DNA from: Rachicladosporium sp. CCFEE 5018
Taxonomy: Eukaryota; Ascomycota; Dothideomycetes; Cladosporiales; Cladosporiaceae
Assembly (NCBI GenBank): GCA_002077045.2
Contig: KZ111142.1
Location: 333,596-397,595 of the forward strand
Length of the DNA stretch: 64,000 nucleotides
Direction: 5' to 3'
A model generated the notes under the pieces. The model searched no databases. It was not told the DNA's origin and was given only the letters and a program-made list of their open reading frames with translations. Shown one piece after another: positions 11,501 through 23,415 of this stretch. Every line of letters begins with the position of its first letter. Within the stretch, counting starts at the first letter, position 1. The translations under genes and the position numbers were made by a program.

Positions 11501-13242
11501 CAGCGAATGTGACGACTGGTGCGATGTTGATGGGTGTGAGCGCTGGTAACAGGATCAGCCATCATCATACATTTGGCTTAGTAGTGTGGTCTTACAGAGG
11601 AGTAGCATCCCCACGAGCAACTTGCGGAATGCCTTCGATGTCTCGATCTCCGCCGTACGAAGGTCGCGGATGGTGTTGGCGAGCACGCCAGTGAGACCTT
11701 GCATCTTTACAGCCTTGATGTCATCTAGGAAGGCCGATGTGACGCGAAGTCGTGCTTGGATCTTCTCAATCCAGCGACCTTGAGCCGTGTTCATCGCTGC
11801 AGCGATCTGGGAGGTGATCGCGATGAATACTGCAGACACAGTCAGCGTCTCATCTGTAAGCCATATAGCCGGCGAGCTTACTGCTGACGACGATAATGGG
11901 CGCAATGCATGCGAGACCCAATTGTCGCGCAAGAAGCCACGTCGCGATGCCGATATCTATCAGTGAACCCCAGAGATCGTGAACGAATGTAAGACTTCGC
12001 GATATGCGCTCGACATCGGTACTCATAAGCGCAATCGCTGTGATCTCACCATTCTCGGCAGTAGTGGTAGCAAGTGCTCTTTCGTAGATCAAGCCGATCA
12101 GACCACCCCGGAGACGTGTAGTGAAGCGCGTGCTTTGGTAGAGGAAAGCCGAGTGAGAGACCTGGACGGCGACGTGTCAGCACTCGGTGCGCCGTACAGT
12201 GGGTACAGCGTAAAGATCGTACCGCTAGTCCAAGATAGCAGAGCGCCCAAGCACCTATCAGTGCTCGACCGTACGTCTTATCAGACTGCGGCACACTGAT
12301 GTAGTTCACGGTAGTCGTAATGAGCGACGGCTGCAGGAAAGTAAACGCAGTCAACGCGAGGCGTGGGAATACACCAGACAGGAATGACCATCCAAATGCC
12401 GCCCAGAGAGCACGCAGCAGCCGGTTCTGGTCCTTATGAGTGTATGACTTCCAATGTTTCATCAGCTCACCGCTCAGTCGTGGAGCCCGTAGCTTGACAT
12501 CCAGCACAGGGAGGTCCGGGATGCTCAGGATCTTGGAGTAACCCGTAAAGAACGTATGGGTGAGCCACAGGAAGACTGTACGATTCCAGAGGCCGCTGTA
12601 GGACTCGGTGGCTTCCTTGCGCTCGTTGATGCTACGGGTCGAGGCGTTCTTGGTAGACTCAAGCACTAGGGCCAGGACGCTAAAGGTGAAGGCGACGATG
12701 TATGAGACGGCGGTCTGGCTCGCTGGCGTGATCATCCATAGCGTCCGCACTCTGGCGATGCCAAGGGTGCTCGTGATCGTGAGATAGATAGCCAGTAGGT
12801 TCGATGGTCTTAGCGAGCGCTGATGTTGGAGCACGGATAAGACTCCAGCGGCGATCGCGGCGAAAAGTGCCAGGACATCAACAGCGACAGACGCTCGGGT
12901 CTGGTACCGCGTGCTCTTTGTCCTGTAGATGAGGAATGCGAGCTGTGCCGTGATTACAGCAGACCATGCGGCCTACAAAAGGTCAGACCAAGCTCTCTGC
13001 TATATGATCGGAGCACGAAGCTGGAGCCCTACCATCTTGCCTGCTAAACGCCATGATCTCGACGCCGCAGCTTTCGGTCGTCGTGTCAACGCAGTGCCAT
13101 TGACCAGTGCGCAGCAGAGAAAGACCGCAGCCGGCACAATGCCAAACACCACATCCTCGAACTCTAGAGTGAAGTCAAACGCTCGACACGCCGTAGCCAC
13201 ACGAGGACCCAAAGACCTGTCTGCTCGTGCTGGACAAGCCAT
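8504..13242 (-). CDS. ABCC-type (MRP-like) full ABC transporter
   Basis: Eight exons on the minus strand: 13033-13242, 12223-12972, 11882-12161, 11596-11829, 10238-11542, 9313-10177, 8793-9251 and 8504-8729. They total 4329 nt, 1442 aa, all in frame with GT...AG introns of 52-63 nt. The order is an N-terminal extra membrane domain, TMD1, NBD1, TMD2, NBD2, as in multidrug-resistance-associated proteins. NBD1 shows Walker A GPVGSGKST, signature ISGGQKKR and Walker B VILDDVFSGMD, with Asp where Glu is usual, a known ABCC trait. NBD2 shows GRSGSGKST, a weak signature WSAGQKQ and LLLDEATS. Export of conjugated organic anions or toxic metabolites, at the plasma or vacuolar membrane, is the family role; the substrate cannot be told. 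I chose the ATG at 13242, giving MACPARADRS; an upstream non-ATG extension is unlikely. It faces the glycosidase gene tail to tail, 184 bp apart. Confidence 0.92.
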
Positions 13243-14164
13243 CTCAAGATATCCTACCTTACTCACAGCATCGCAAAGCACTCAGACTGAGGAATCGCTG
13301 CTCTTCTTACATCTCAGCCCACGCGCCGATCACGCGCGGCGACACCGAAGCTTGCTACGACAGCTGCACGCGTTGCCATCAAGTTGCCTAACCTACAGCA
13401 GCCAAGCTACCAATGGCATGGCCAGCAATGTTGAAAGATACGTCGAAGCGAGATGCAGAAGGTCGGATGCGGTAAAGGGTGGTAAGGCGTCGAGACAACG
13501 TCTCCCATCTCGAACTCCGAGACTCCGAGACGAACGCCGTGCTGGAGTCGCAACAGAGGTACGGCTGGGAGACACCTGGATGATGCGGCGTCTGACATGG
13601 GTCCGTCGGACCACGGCGGAGTGGTTTGGAGATAAGCACTTCATGCCCAACAGGGTAAGCTCTGCGCGCCAACTCCGCCCCCATCACGGACAGCTCATGC
13701 AATGCTCGCAACACAACAACCACCACTGTGTAGCAGCGCAGACCGTCTTGACGAGAACGTCCAGCTATTACTGCGAGTCGACAGCACGACAGCTAGACAG
13801 CTTCGCAAAAATGGGTCTTTCGTCAATATAAATATTCATACACACCTCCCCCTCCACTCTCATCTCTCAATCTAACCCCAAAGGCATCAACACTATACTA
13901 TACGCAAAGTACCGCGTCCGCCATCCTTCATAAGCAGGCGTAAGCGTTCAGCACCGCCAAAGCATCCCAGTATCACCTCGCTCAGAAGTCGCAAATAAAA
14001 ATCCTCCCACCCCATTACGCCAGTATATCCAAAGTGGCCCTCATCTGAACGTCCGCAGACGTCCGCAGAAAGGGCACATGCACCAAACGCCCTCGCCTCA
14101 CTCAGCTCTCGCCAAGCAACTTCCCACGCCCATCGACGCAACGGCGTCAATGGAAGATTAAATC
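13243..14164. other. Intergenic, promoter side of ABCC gene and 3' side of PtaB-like gene
   Basis: This 922-bp stretch lies upstream of the minus-strand ABC transporter. It holds a TATAAATATT stretch near 13829-13838 and a C/T-rich tract at about 13843-13890. Open frames on both strands are antisense or out-of-frame shadows with no support. Confidence 0.5.
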
Positions 14165-16545
14165 CTAACTCGGCTTGCCCTTCTTGCCCATCCTTGGGCT
14201 AGGCTTGACCTTCCCCTCCCCACCGCCACCATCCCCCTCCTCCATCTTAACCTGACTCCTCCTCCGCTTATTACTGACCATCGGACTCGTATTAGCACTC
14301 GCAGCACTACTATTAGTCCCCTGCTGACTATGCTGCGGCAGCATAGGCGGCGCAGCCATAGCACCACTATTCGGACTTGACATGTTCGCCGGCTGCAGAC
14401 CGAGCGGGAGGTTGAGAGTCTGGCCCATGTGCGGGGAGGAGGTGACGCCGTTGGGGAGCGGCATGTGGTTTAGAGCTGGGGAGGAGCCGAAACCGGACGG
14501 TGGCGGTTGTCGCATCTGCGGTGTGCCGGCTTGGAGGCCGTTGGGCATGAGATGGGGAGGGAGCTGCTGTTGCTGCTGCGGGGGAAGGGGATCGGAGTCG
14601 TATTTAGTGTTCAATTGGTCTAGGGCTGTGGCGGCGGGGAGGCGGTGCTCGGCGGCGAAGGTGACGAGTTCTTGCATCATGTTCATTGTTTCGGAGATCT
14701 GGGACGGTCGTCAGTATTGTCCGGTAGGAGGGTCTATACCAGGTGGGTGAAAGTAGTGGCGTTGCGTACCTCGAGGAACTGCAGCATGCGCACGCTCATG
14801 CCGCTTTGACTTTTCGGAGCTTTGGGGAAACTCTCGATCGTCAGACCTTCGCCTTGCTGCTGCTGTTGCAGCTTCTGCTGCGCTTTGGGAAGCTTGTTCT
14901 TAGTCATCTTCGGGCTCTTCTGATTTGACATCGTTGGACTGAGATTCAGCAGCACCTTCTCAACTTCTGTGCGGTTCATGTGCTCCTCGCAGCGATCCAT
15001 CTTGAACTCCATGGCCTCGATCTGCGCGGGCTGCGTTATGCCTGACCCGAACATCACCACAAGCGGTCCGCTGAGGTCTATTCGAGCGCCGTTGGGGTAT
15101 GATACTGTCAGCGTGGCGTTGCTACAGCTTAGCCGACAGCGTCCGGTGCCATCTTGTAGCTTCACTTCCTTGGCGTTCTCTGTGTGTAAACGTAGGGAGC
15201 TGGCACCAGTCTCGAAGTACATCCAGAAGTAGCGTCCGAGGACTGCGCGGGGGATCTCAATCTGCTTGGACGGCTGGTCGTACAGCTGCAATGCTAGCCG
15301 TCCATCGTCGGCAAATTGCTGATCAATGAACCGTTGCCACCGATCCAACTCTCGTCCGTCTTGCTCTCCATCGGTCGCACTGAAGCTGCCGAGCTTATCT
15401 GCGAACAACAGCAATCGCAGTATATACTGGCCGCCTGCAAGATGCTGCTGCGCTTGCTGCACCTGTTGCATCTGTGACTGTTGCGCAGCGGCTGTGGTGC
15501 GCTGGGCCTCCATCTGCAACTTTCGCTGCAGCATGAAGTTCTGTCGTGCCATGTGAGCCTGTGCCATTTGTTGCTGCTGTACTTGCTGCTGCTGTTGAAT
15601 TTGCTGCTGTTGCTGCGGCGTCATGGCCTGTTGACCTTGCTGTGCGTTGGCCTGCGGAGGCGTGGGCTGGTGTTGTTGCGGTTGCTGACTGTGCTGAGGC
15701 GGGCCTTGCTGTTGCTGCATTTGCTGCTGCTGACCCTGTTCGTTAGGATTTGCCATCCGTGATTGCGGTCTCATCTGACCCGGATGCACAGGCTGACCCT
15801 GCGGACCGGGCTGTCCAGGCTGAGCCTGCGGGTGTGGTCCTGATTGTTGACTCTGGTTACTGTGCTGCGAATTGACGTGTTGCATCGCTTGCTGTTGCGC
15901 CAGTAATTGGCTTTGCTGAGCTTGCGTTTGATGTGCTCGCAACGTTGTCGCCATCTGTTGCTGTCTCAAATGATCTGGTAATTGTATCGTACCGGGTGGC
16001 TGCTGCTGTTGCTGTTGGGCTGCAGCATTGTTCAGGAAGGCAGCCTGATTTGAAAAAAGACTACTCATCTGCGCGGGATTCAAGCTCTGTAGCTGCTGCT
16101 GGGTCATGCTGAGCTGTTGCGCTCGCTGCTGCATCATTGCGTTTCGCTGTTGCAGCTGCTGCATGACTTGAGGATTGTTCTGCAACATCTGCTGCTGATG
16201 TTGTTGCTGCTGCTGCATCATGAACTGCTGCTGTGCCATGCTCGCTTGCATGTTTCCCTGCGGCCCAGCCATGTTCTGTCCTGGCATTGCCATGCCAGCG
16301 CCCGGGTGCTGTCCGCCCATGCCCGCGACAGTCATGCCGTTCGCACCCGGCATGCCTCCCACCGCTCCTGGCTGCATGCCCATCATCGCGCTGGCTTGAC
16401 TGACTTGTGGGGGCCCTGACATGCCTGGGTGCATCTGTATCTGCGGACCCATGTGCTGATTCGGTCCTGGCGCCATACCGGGATGTCCATGAGGGAATCC
16501 AGGTTGCACGTTCATACCTGGTGGATACTGAGCCATGGCCGTCAT
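14165..16545 (-). CDS. ptaB: PtaB/LIM-domain-binding-type transcriptional cofactor, Gln-rich
   Basis: Two exons, 14770-16545 and 14165-14698 (intron 14699-14769, 71 nt), encode 769 aa. The first ~370 residues are Gly/Met/Pro- then Gln-rich with many CAG/CAA runs. A folded domain follows (about 375-560), with QYILRLLLFADKL, YFWMYFETGASSLRL and MEFKMDRCEEHMNR, the pattern of the LIM-binding family (Ldb1/SEUSS; fungal PtaB and Mfg1). The C terminus has basic nuclear-localisation-like stretches, NKRRRSQVK and GKKGKP. In Aspergillus and yeasts these proteins partner Flo8/SomA-type factors to control adhesion, development and biofilm. That role is inferred by family. The start is the first ATG of the long frame (16545); a second Met lies three codons on. 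It is divergent from the V-ATPase gene. Confidence 0.85.
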
Positions 16546-18275
16546 CGTGGGTTCGACACTCGCTCGTACAGGCTGCTCGGGGTCGGCACACTACTCTGCG
16601 AATGTCTTGCCACCTCTAGTTGCCGCCGAATCTGCGCGCGGGGACCCTGGCGTAGTCGCGCGATACATAGAGCGAAATATCACGGCGAATCGTTCGCGCC
16701 GCTTACGTGGGGTGAAGCCCAGTCAGTGAGGTTGGTGTGGTCACGGTCCCGCGACCCACATTGACCGTATCGCCTTATGTCATGTGCAGACCGACCGCGT
16801 GGTATCGTAAGGTACGATTCAGCGCGCGCAACAGGGCGCAGAGCGTGTTCCTGCGTGGGCTCGGTACTCGACGATATGCGAGGTGTAGGGATGCTCGTCA
16901 AGTGCCGAGCGTTGTGCTGACTGATACAGGATGACTCGGATCGTTGTCGCGAGGCTTTGGGTCGAGCAATGTCGTTATCGGGGGGTGCTCCTGACAGCAG
17001 CGGAGAAGTAGTGGGCCGCGTTTGGTGGTGGTGAGCGACAGCGACGTCGAGGGCGGGCGCGGTGGAGGGTGCGCTCTAACAACGCCGCTTGGGGCGTCTC
17101 TTGGCAGCGGCCCGCGGCCGTCGGCATCTCGGAGAAGAACTACAAATACCCAAATCTCAAATCTCGACTTTCTTCACGACACCATCAACACTCGCGCCTG
17201 CACTGCCCGCACCACCACCAATCTGTGAGGGTGCAGTCTGGTCGGCGCGAGTCCCGGCAACGCTGGTAAGTCTCCTCACTCGATTCCTTACCTTCACCAT
17301 CACCGAACGATGACAACACAACAAACATGTCTTCTTTTCCCAGCCGAATCGCCCATGAGGAAACCAGCCTTTCCGTTTGCCTCTCGCAGGGCGGACGTAT
17401 ACTAGCCAGTAACTTTTGTCTGACACCTGCACACTCACAAACAAATGTATCGCCAGCACCGCGACCTCCAGCTAACATCTGGACAGACCATAGGGACTTC
17501 AATCACCGCTCTTGTGTCCCCGAGGAACATGGATTGCCGGCTGCTCATCACCGCAGAGGTATGCATACCCTCTTCCCCTGATTATCACCCCCTCAGCGCA
17601 TCTCTTTTCACCTCTCATCTTTATGAGGTCGAGGGAGCTCTGCCTTGCTGGATGATGAAACCCATACCACATTCGCAGTTTTCATGCTAGCCCTCGCCAA
17701 GAACCTACTTAGAGTGGCATACTGAGCACGCAATCTTCCTTGGATGTCTGACCCAGCTACACATCACCTGCACTTCCATTCAAATCTATAAGAGGGCAGT
17801 CACTGACTTGAGTGAAAGACTTAGCTTCGCGGCCGTTAAAGCAGGGTGGGGAAAGGTCGATGCAGTTCCGTTCGACTTCAAGTAGACCTGTACATAGTAA
17901 ATGCAATCCTACCCTCAGACTTGATCTACTTGCCTATGGCATTCCATCTCCGCTGTGTCAAATCACGACAGTAAATGAATCCGCTGTCACTGAAGCTGCT
18001 GCATGTACGTGTACCTCTGTGCAAGCGAGCCAGGCTTGGCAGCGGCTCTGCAGATGGTTGACGTCGGTGAACCTTGAAGCTCGGACGGCGTAGCTCCAAT
18101 GTCAAAGACGCTGCCATTGATAGCTCCAACCTCGTTCATCTTGACTGTTGTGTTACCCCCATATCCCGTCATTCACCGCGCCATATAGGTCGAGCTCCTC
18201 ATCCACATATCAGGCACCGCGCAGTCAGCGCGAGGACAGTGCCAACCTCCAGGCAGGCAGAAGCAATCTATCAAG
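16546..18275. other. Divergent promoter region, PtaB-like gene and V-ATPase B
   Basis: A 1.73-kb stretch between two outward-facing start codons. It must hold both promoters and both 5' leaders. Several open frames of 60-110 codons occur on both strands, but none has homology, conserved motifs or a convincing start. A spliced 5' leader of the V-ATPase gene is possible but cannot be proved from sequence. Confidence 0.5.
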
Positions 18276-20073
18276 ATGGCAAATGACCCGCGGATGATGT
18301 CCGTGACGCCTCGTATACGGTACAACACTGTGGGAGGTGTGAATGGGCCGCTGGTCATCTTGGAGAATGTATGCTGGACAGCCGTAACACTGAAGCGGAA
18401 CCAGGAAGCTGAGACGTTGGACAGGTCAAATTCCCTCGTTTCAACGAGATTGTCACGATCACGCTACCCGATGGCACGGAGCGAAGTGGACAGGTGCTTG
18501 AGGCGAGAGGTATGGTATACTGAGCTGCGAGAGGTGAAAGAGATGCTAAGGCAATACAGGAAATCGCGCAGTCGTGCAAGTCTTCGAGGGCACCACTGGC
18601 ATCGACGTCAAGAGGGTCAGCAAGTCACAGAGCAATCCTACGGCCACAGACTAATCAACACCTTAGACCAAAGTCGAGTTCACCGGCCACAACCTCAAAC
18701 TCGGCGTTAGCGAAGACATGCTGGGCCGCATCTTCGACGGCTCCGGCCGCGCCATCGACAAAGGCCCCAAAGTCCTCGCCGAAGACTACCTCGACATCAA
18801 TGGCTCGCCCATCAACCCTTACTCCCGCGTCTACCCCGAGGAGATGATCAAGACCGGTATCAGCGCCATCGACTCCATGAACTCAATCGCCCGTGGGCAG
18901 AAGATCCCGATCTTCTCGTCTGCTGGTCTTCCGCATAACGAGATTGCGGCGCAGATTTGTCGTCAGGCTGGTTTGGTCAAGCCGACGAAGGGTGTGCATG
19001 ATGATCACGATGATAACTTCTCGATTGTGTTTGGTGCTATGGGTGTGAACTTGGAGACTAGTCGGTTCTTTACTAAAGACTTTGAGGAGAATGGTTCGAT
19101 GGAACGTGTTACGCTGTTCTTGAATTTGGCAAACGACCCGACGTATGATTTTGTCATTGTGGGAAATGTGCTCAGCATACTGACAATCCTCTCAGCATCG
19201 AGCGCATCATCACCCCTCGTCTCGCCTTGACCACCGCCGAATACTACGCATACCAACTCGAGAAGCATGTCCTCGTCATTCTCACCGATCTGTCCTCCTA
19301 CTGCGATGCTCTACGTGAGGTATCCGCTGCAAGAGAAGAGGTCCCCGGTCGCCGCGGCTACCCAGGTTATATGTACACTGATTTGTCCACAATCTACGAG
19401 CGCGCTGGCCGAGTGCAAGGCCGCAACGGCTCCATCACGCAGATTCCCATCTTGACTATGCCGAACGAGGGTACGCAATCTTGCTCCCAAAACACACCTT
19501 CCAGCCACTAACACCTCATGTCCAGATATCACCCACCCCATCCCCGATCTCACAGGCTACATCACCGAAGGCCAAATCTTCGTCGACCGCGCCCTCCACA
19601 ACAAGGGCATCTACCCACCCATCAACGTCCTCCCCTCCCTCTCCCGCCTCATGAAGTCCGCCATAGGCGAAGGCCACACGCGCAAAGACCACTCCGACGT
19701 GTCCAACCAGCTCTACGCCAAATACGCCATTGGTCGTGACGCCGCCTCCATGAAGGCTGTTGTCGGCGAGGAGGCTCTCAGCTCAGAGGACAAGCTGTCA
19801 TTGGAGTTCCTGGAGAAGTTCGAGAAGACTTATATTGCGCAAGGGGCTTATGAGAACCGCGGCGTTGTTGATGGGCTGGACTTGGCATGGGAGCTGCTGA
19901 GGATTTATCCTAAGGAGCTGTTGAATCGGATTCCGAAGAAGGTGCTGGATGAGTTTTATGGGAGGGAGAAGAAGGAGAAGAAGGATGATAAGGATACGAA
20001 TGATGGGGAGGCGAATGGGGTGAATGGGGAGGAGAATGGGGAGGAGAACGGGGAGGAGGAGAGCTTGATCTAG
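18276..20073 (+). CDS. vma2: V-type proton ATPase subunit B
   Basis: Six exons, 18276-18368, 18425-18509, 18560-18615, 18667-19142, 19196-19470 and 19526-20073, add to 1533 nt, 510 aa. The protein is the non-catalytic B subunit of the V1 sector of the vacuolar proton pump, which with subunit A forms the ATP-hydrolysing hexamer. It is recognised along its whole length: PRIRYNTVGGVNGPLV at the start, GRIFDGSGRAIDKGP, QKIPIFSSAGLPHNEIAAQ, YYAYQLEKHVLVILTDLSSY and SRLMKSAIGEGHTRKDHSDV. As usual for subunit B there is no classical Walker A. The last ~35 residues are an acidic Lys/Glu/Asn/Gly-rich tail encoded by purine-rich DNA. The start MANDPRMMSV fits the short N terminus of fungal homologues. 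Five short introns, three in the first 400 bp, match conserved-gene structure in this group. Confidence 0.97.
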
Positions 20074-20744
20074 GGATGCGGCTGTAGGGCGAGTAGGGAG
20101 AAGGAGAATGGAAGAGAGGAGAGGCTTGTAGATAGTGGGCTGTTTTACTTTGTAGAGTGAGCGAGCATACTGGCGTTCTGGCAAGTCTCCTTCGATGGCC
20201 CGCACTTCTCACCCTGTGTCGAAGCAATCTGCTCCTCGCCTATTCCTTGGCTCCCTTGATCTTGAGCTCTCCCTCATCATTGATCATAAGTTGCAACCTC
20301 CCTAGGGCCTTGACGCCAATCCGATTCGCATCCTCAGATGCGCGGCTCCAACTGCTCCTCCCAGTCCTTGGTGCTTCCACGCCAGTCGCGCCGCTCGTGC
20401 TCAGCTTCAAACTTGTTGTGATGTGTGTGGTATCGGCTACCATACGGGTGGTGGTCGTCGTGAGATGTTTATGTGAACGTCCGCACTGGGAAGTCAGGTG
20501 ACATGGACTGGTAGCTTCGTCCTCTCTCGCCTGGAGCGTATGCGGTCCAGGCGGCGATACTATGGGTTGGGTCTCCTATCGGAGTATTTTCACGTGGAGA
20601 CCAGCCCTCGTAGTCGCTTCCATCATAGCAGCCTGTGGCAATATCGCCTGAGTGTCGTGCGTCGCAGTCACCACCTCCCACACCGTCCGCCGTGAGGTCA
20701 CTTTCGCCGTCTTCGCTATGCGCGGTATCGGAAGGGCCTTCGTC
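20074..20744. other. Intergenic, between convergent genes
   Basis: A 671-bp stretch between the 3' ends of the V-ATPase gene (plus) and the broken F-box-like gene (minus). I see no gene, repeat or RNA in it. Confidence 0.5.
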
Positions 20745-21674
20745 TTACTGGATTGTGTAGTCTTCCGACTCTGAATATTGTCGACAACTGAGGCAGCGAC
20801 AGTCGGAATTGTTGTGGCAGTCGTCGGGAATGGTGGGCTTCGATTGGTTGTAGGCGATATTGCTCCAATCGATGGCTTCATCATCGGGCCAGAAGTCTCC
20901 CGAATCACCAGATCTGAAGCCGTGCTGGCTGGGATGAGTCTCAATGCTGTCTCGAATCAGTATCTTCCGTGGTCCTTATTGTATGTTCAGAAGACTTACT
21001 CTTCGATGAGACGATTCAGCTCATTGTAACCCCCGGAAAGCTCATGGACGGCCACACGTTGACACGTAACATGCCCACGCTGTAGCACTAACGTGATCTG
21101 CCCAGGAGCTTGGATCATGGCGAACGCCGTGAGCATATCGTGAACGGCCTGCGTCAGAATGAATTTGTGATCGAACCGAGTGGTGACCATGTTCGTCCCC
21201 GCAAGCCAGCGACTCGCACGCAGCAAGTCCAGGACGGTCAAAGCGGCCATTCGGGAGTCCTCGGAGGACCGACTGACGCTCACGTTGACGACTACGCGGC
21301 GCATCTGCTGCGGCGTCTGAATTGTGTGCGGTCTGCCGAGGAAGCGAGAGAGCATGGGATTCTCGACCCCGTCGCTACAGCGGAAGCGGAAGGTACTGCA
21401 GTCGAGGTACACAGGCTTCGCTTCGTTGTGTACTTGGCGCCAATGAGGAGTGCTAGGGAGTGAGGTAAGTCGCAGCAGGTGTCCCGCCTGAGGTCGCGGG
21501 GCGTGACAACGAAGCAGTGTTGGTGGATTGGGAAGGCGTATTCGTAGATGCGCAGGCCTTGAATGAGTTAGTGATGTGTGGAGGAAAGTACTGGATGGGA
21601 AGCTTACTCATTTCTGGTAGGATCTGGAAGAGATAGCAGGGCGCGATGAGCTGCTGTGGCGGCGGAGGAGCCAT
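20745..21674 (-). pseudogene. F-box-like (LPEM...IYEYAF) family member, one frame break
   Basis: On the minus strand, exon 1 (21608-21674) gives MAPPPPQQL and CYLFQILPEM. A 50-nt intron (21558-21607) leads to LRIYEYAFPIHQHCFVV and RRDTCCD. Near 21440 the frame is lost by one base and resumes as CRQVHNEAKPVYLDCSTFRF-like sequence (WRQVHNEA), running to LNRLIE. A 54-nt intron (20946-20999) leads to a last exon ending DCHNNSDCRC...YTIQ. The N-terminal pattern resembles fungal F-box-like/2EXR-type proteins, where LPPELR-IYE starts the domain; the function is unknown. A paralog with the same architecture lies at 35014-35965. With a single lesion this copy could be functional if the base is a sequencing error. 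Confidence 0.6.
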
Positions 21675-22137
21675 GGAGACGGTGAGTGGACTCATCGATG
21701 CGAAATCGAGATGTACAACCGATGCACTTCTTGGATAGTAGGAATTGTTTGTGCGAGTAGTCCACAAAGCTGTTAGCGACTCAATGCTCACCAGAGTCAC
21801 AAAAAGTTAACGGCCCGGCAGCAAGCGCAAAGAAAGTAAAGTAAAGTGAATGTTTCGAGTCATTGAGTAGGCCCACCGCGCTCTCTTATTGAACTTTTCA
21901 GATCTTGTAGCGTACGATGAGTGACAACATGTACGCTGGGAACCGTTGTGTTGTCTACACAGAAGCGAGTCCATACTTGTCTTTGGTAAAAGCCGCTCCA
22001 GACCGTCCAAGCTGTCCGGTCTCATCATGATCGAACAGTATTCTGTTATCCCCGTCGAGAGCCTTGATTCTATTTCAGGCAGACGCTACGGCCAAGAAGC
22101 TGCAAGCCGGCAGCTTCCTGCAGCGCTTCTGCATACC
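21675..22137. other. Intergenic within the F-box-like group
   Basis: A 463-bp stretch between two minus-strand family members. It should contain the promoter of the 20.7-kb copy. I see no gene; small open frames are unsupported. Confidence 0.4.
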
Positions 22138-22993
22138 TCAATCAGTGCTATACTGGCTCTCCCGCTCATTAAAACGAGCATTCTCGGCCATCGCCATCCT
22201 GAAAGTCTCAATGTCTGTCCGGGGTCGGCACTGGAGCTGAGATACCACACTGTGGTCGATCCGTCAGCTCGGTGATCAGTGTTAAGCGTACGTATCCCTG
22301 GAAATGTACCTGTCCAATCGTTCAACGAACATGCCCCATGGCAATCGATCGTAGTGCAATGTTAGATCACTATACTCGCCACCTCCTCTCTTCTCAGTGG
22401 AACATTGACTTATCCGAAGACTAGCTCTGTCAACCCTAGCGTCGGCGATCAATGCATCTCTGATCGGCCTAAGGTCATTTCTGTACGTGCCTAGCATATT
22501 CGTGATATGCACTTCGAGGTGGCTGAGACGACTAGAGGCGTATCTGTACACATGATTCTGCAAAAGCTTCGAAAGCTCGAGCGGGAGCTGCCCAACACCT
22601 GGAACGTGGGGACTGTAGCAGTCTATTCGAACCAAGATATTGCGCGCATGGTGCAGAAATGGAGGATTCCGCTCCCACCATACTCTATCTTTCTCATGTC
22701 GTTTCGTGCTCATGCGAAAGCTGATAATCATCCTGTTCCAGCAGACGGGCGTCGCCTCGCTGCGAATTTGTTTGCACGTCCCCAGCAAGCTCAAGCCTGT
22801 GGGAACGTAAGCTCCAGCTCTGCGCCGAATCAGAGCGTCCCAGGCGAAGAATGTGCACTCGATCTCGGGGAAGATCTGTTCGTAGATGCAGCAGCCTGTA
22901 CATTATCAGCGCTCTGCCACCCCACTCCAGCCGAGTGCTGCTGCAATGCATACGAAGTTCGGGCGGGAGGTCCAGGAGGGGACAGTTCGGCAT
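22138..22993 (-). CDS. F-box-like (LPPELR...IYE) family protein, intact
   Basis: Three exons on the minus strand, 22954-22993, 22310-22895 and 22138-22249, add to 738 nt, 245 aa. The start reads MPNCPLLDLPPELR, then after a 58-nt intron (22896-22953) CIYEQIFPEIECTFFAW, then SLLGTCKQIRSEATPVCW. This is the common opening of a large fungal family that often falls near F-box or 2EXR domains: Leu-Pro-Pro-Glu-Leu-Arg, Ile-Tyr-Glu, then Leu-Leu-x-Thr-Cys-(K/R)-Gln-Ile. The remainder has no catalytic motif I recognise. The second intron (22250-22309) is less certain, and without it the frame closes after eight more residues. The closest relative in the window is the broken copy at 23416-24507. A role as a substrate adaptor of a ubiquitin ligase is only a guess from the F-box likeness. 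Confidence 0.6.
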
Positions 22994-23415
22994 GATCGCT
23001 TCGCTTGGCCTCCATCGAAGCCTTGCATGGCGTGTGATCTGGCCGACAAGGATTGTGGGCGATCGTTGCGGCGTATTTTCAATGCTGTGCTACTCTTAAG
23101 CGCCTGGCTGTATGATGACGCACCGACAGCTCGCGCTTACTTACGCCGACATCTATAGCGAGCCATGTCTACACACAAACCTCGAAAATCAGTAGCATGC
23201 GTAATTGCAGGTGAACTTGGTGGACGTGTTAGAGGCCTATGCAGCTCTTGGTTTCCCTCGGGGATGTCGCTCAATCCGCTTCCAATTTCGAGTTCGCGGG
23301 AACGGCATGTGAGAGAAGCAATCTCGACGTTGACGCACCGGGTTCGACAGCTCAGTGAGCTCTTGTTGCTCTGGCGATGCCTCCTTCGGACATCCGCTAC
23401 CATGCCAGGAAGAGC
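22994..23415. other. Intergenic within the F-box-like group
   Basis: About 420 bp upstream of the intact family member. I see no supported gene; it may hold further decayed 3' sequence of the broken copy to its right. Confidence 0.35.

Noticed and set aside
12929..13831. 300-codon open frame on the plus strand
   Set aside because: It runs antisense to the first exons of the ABCC transporter and beyond. It has no motif and an Arg/Ser/Thr-rich shadow composition, while the minus strand has a consistent spliced protein.
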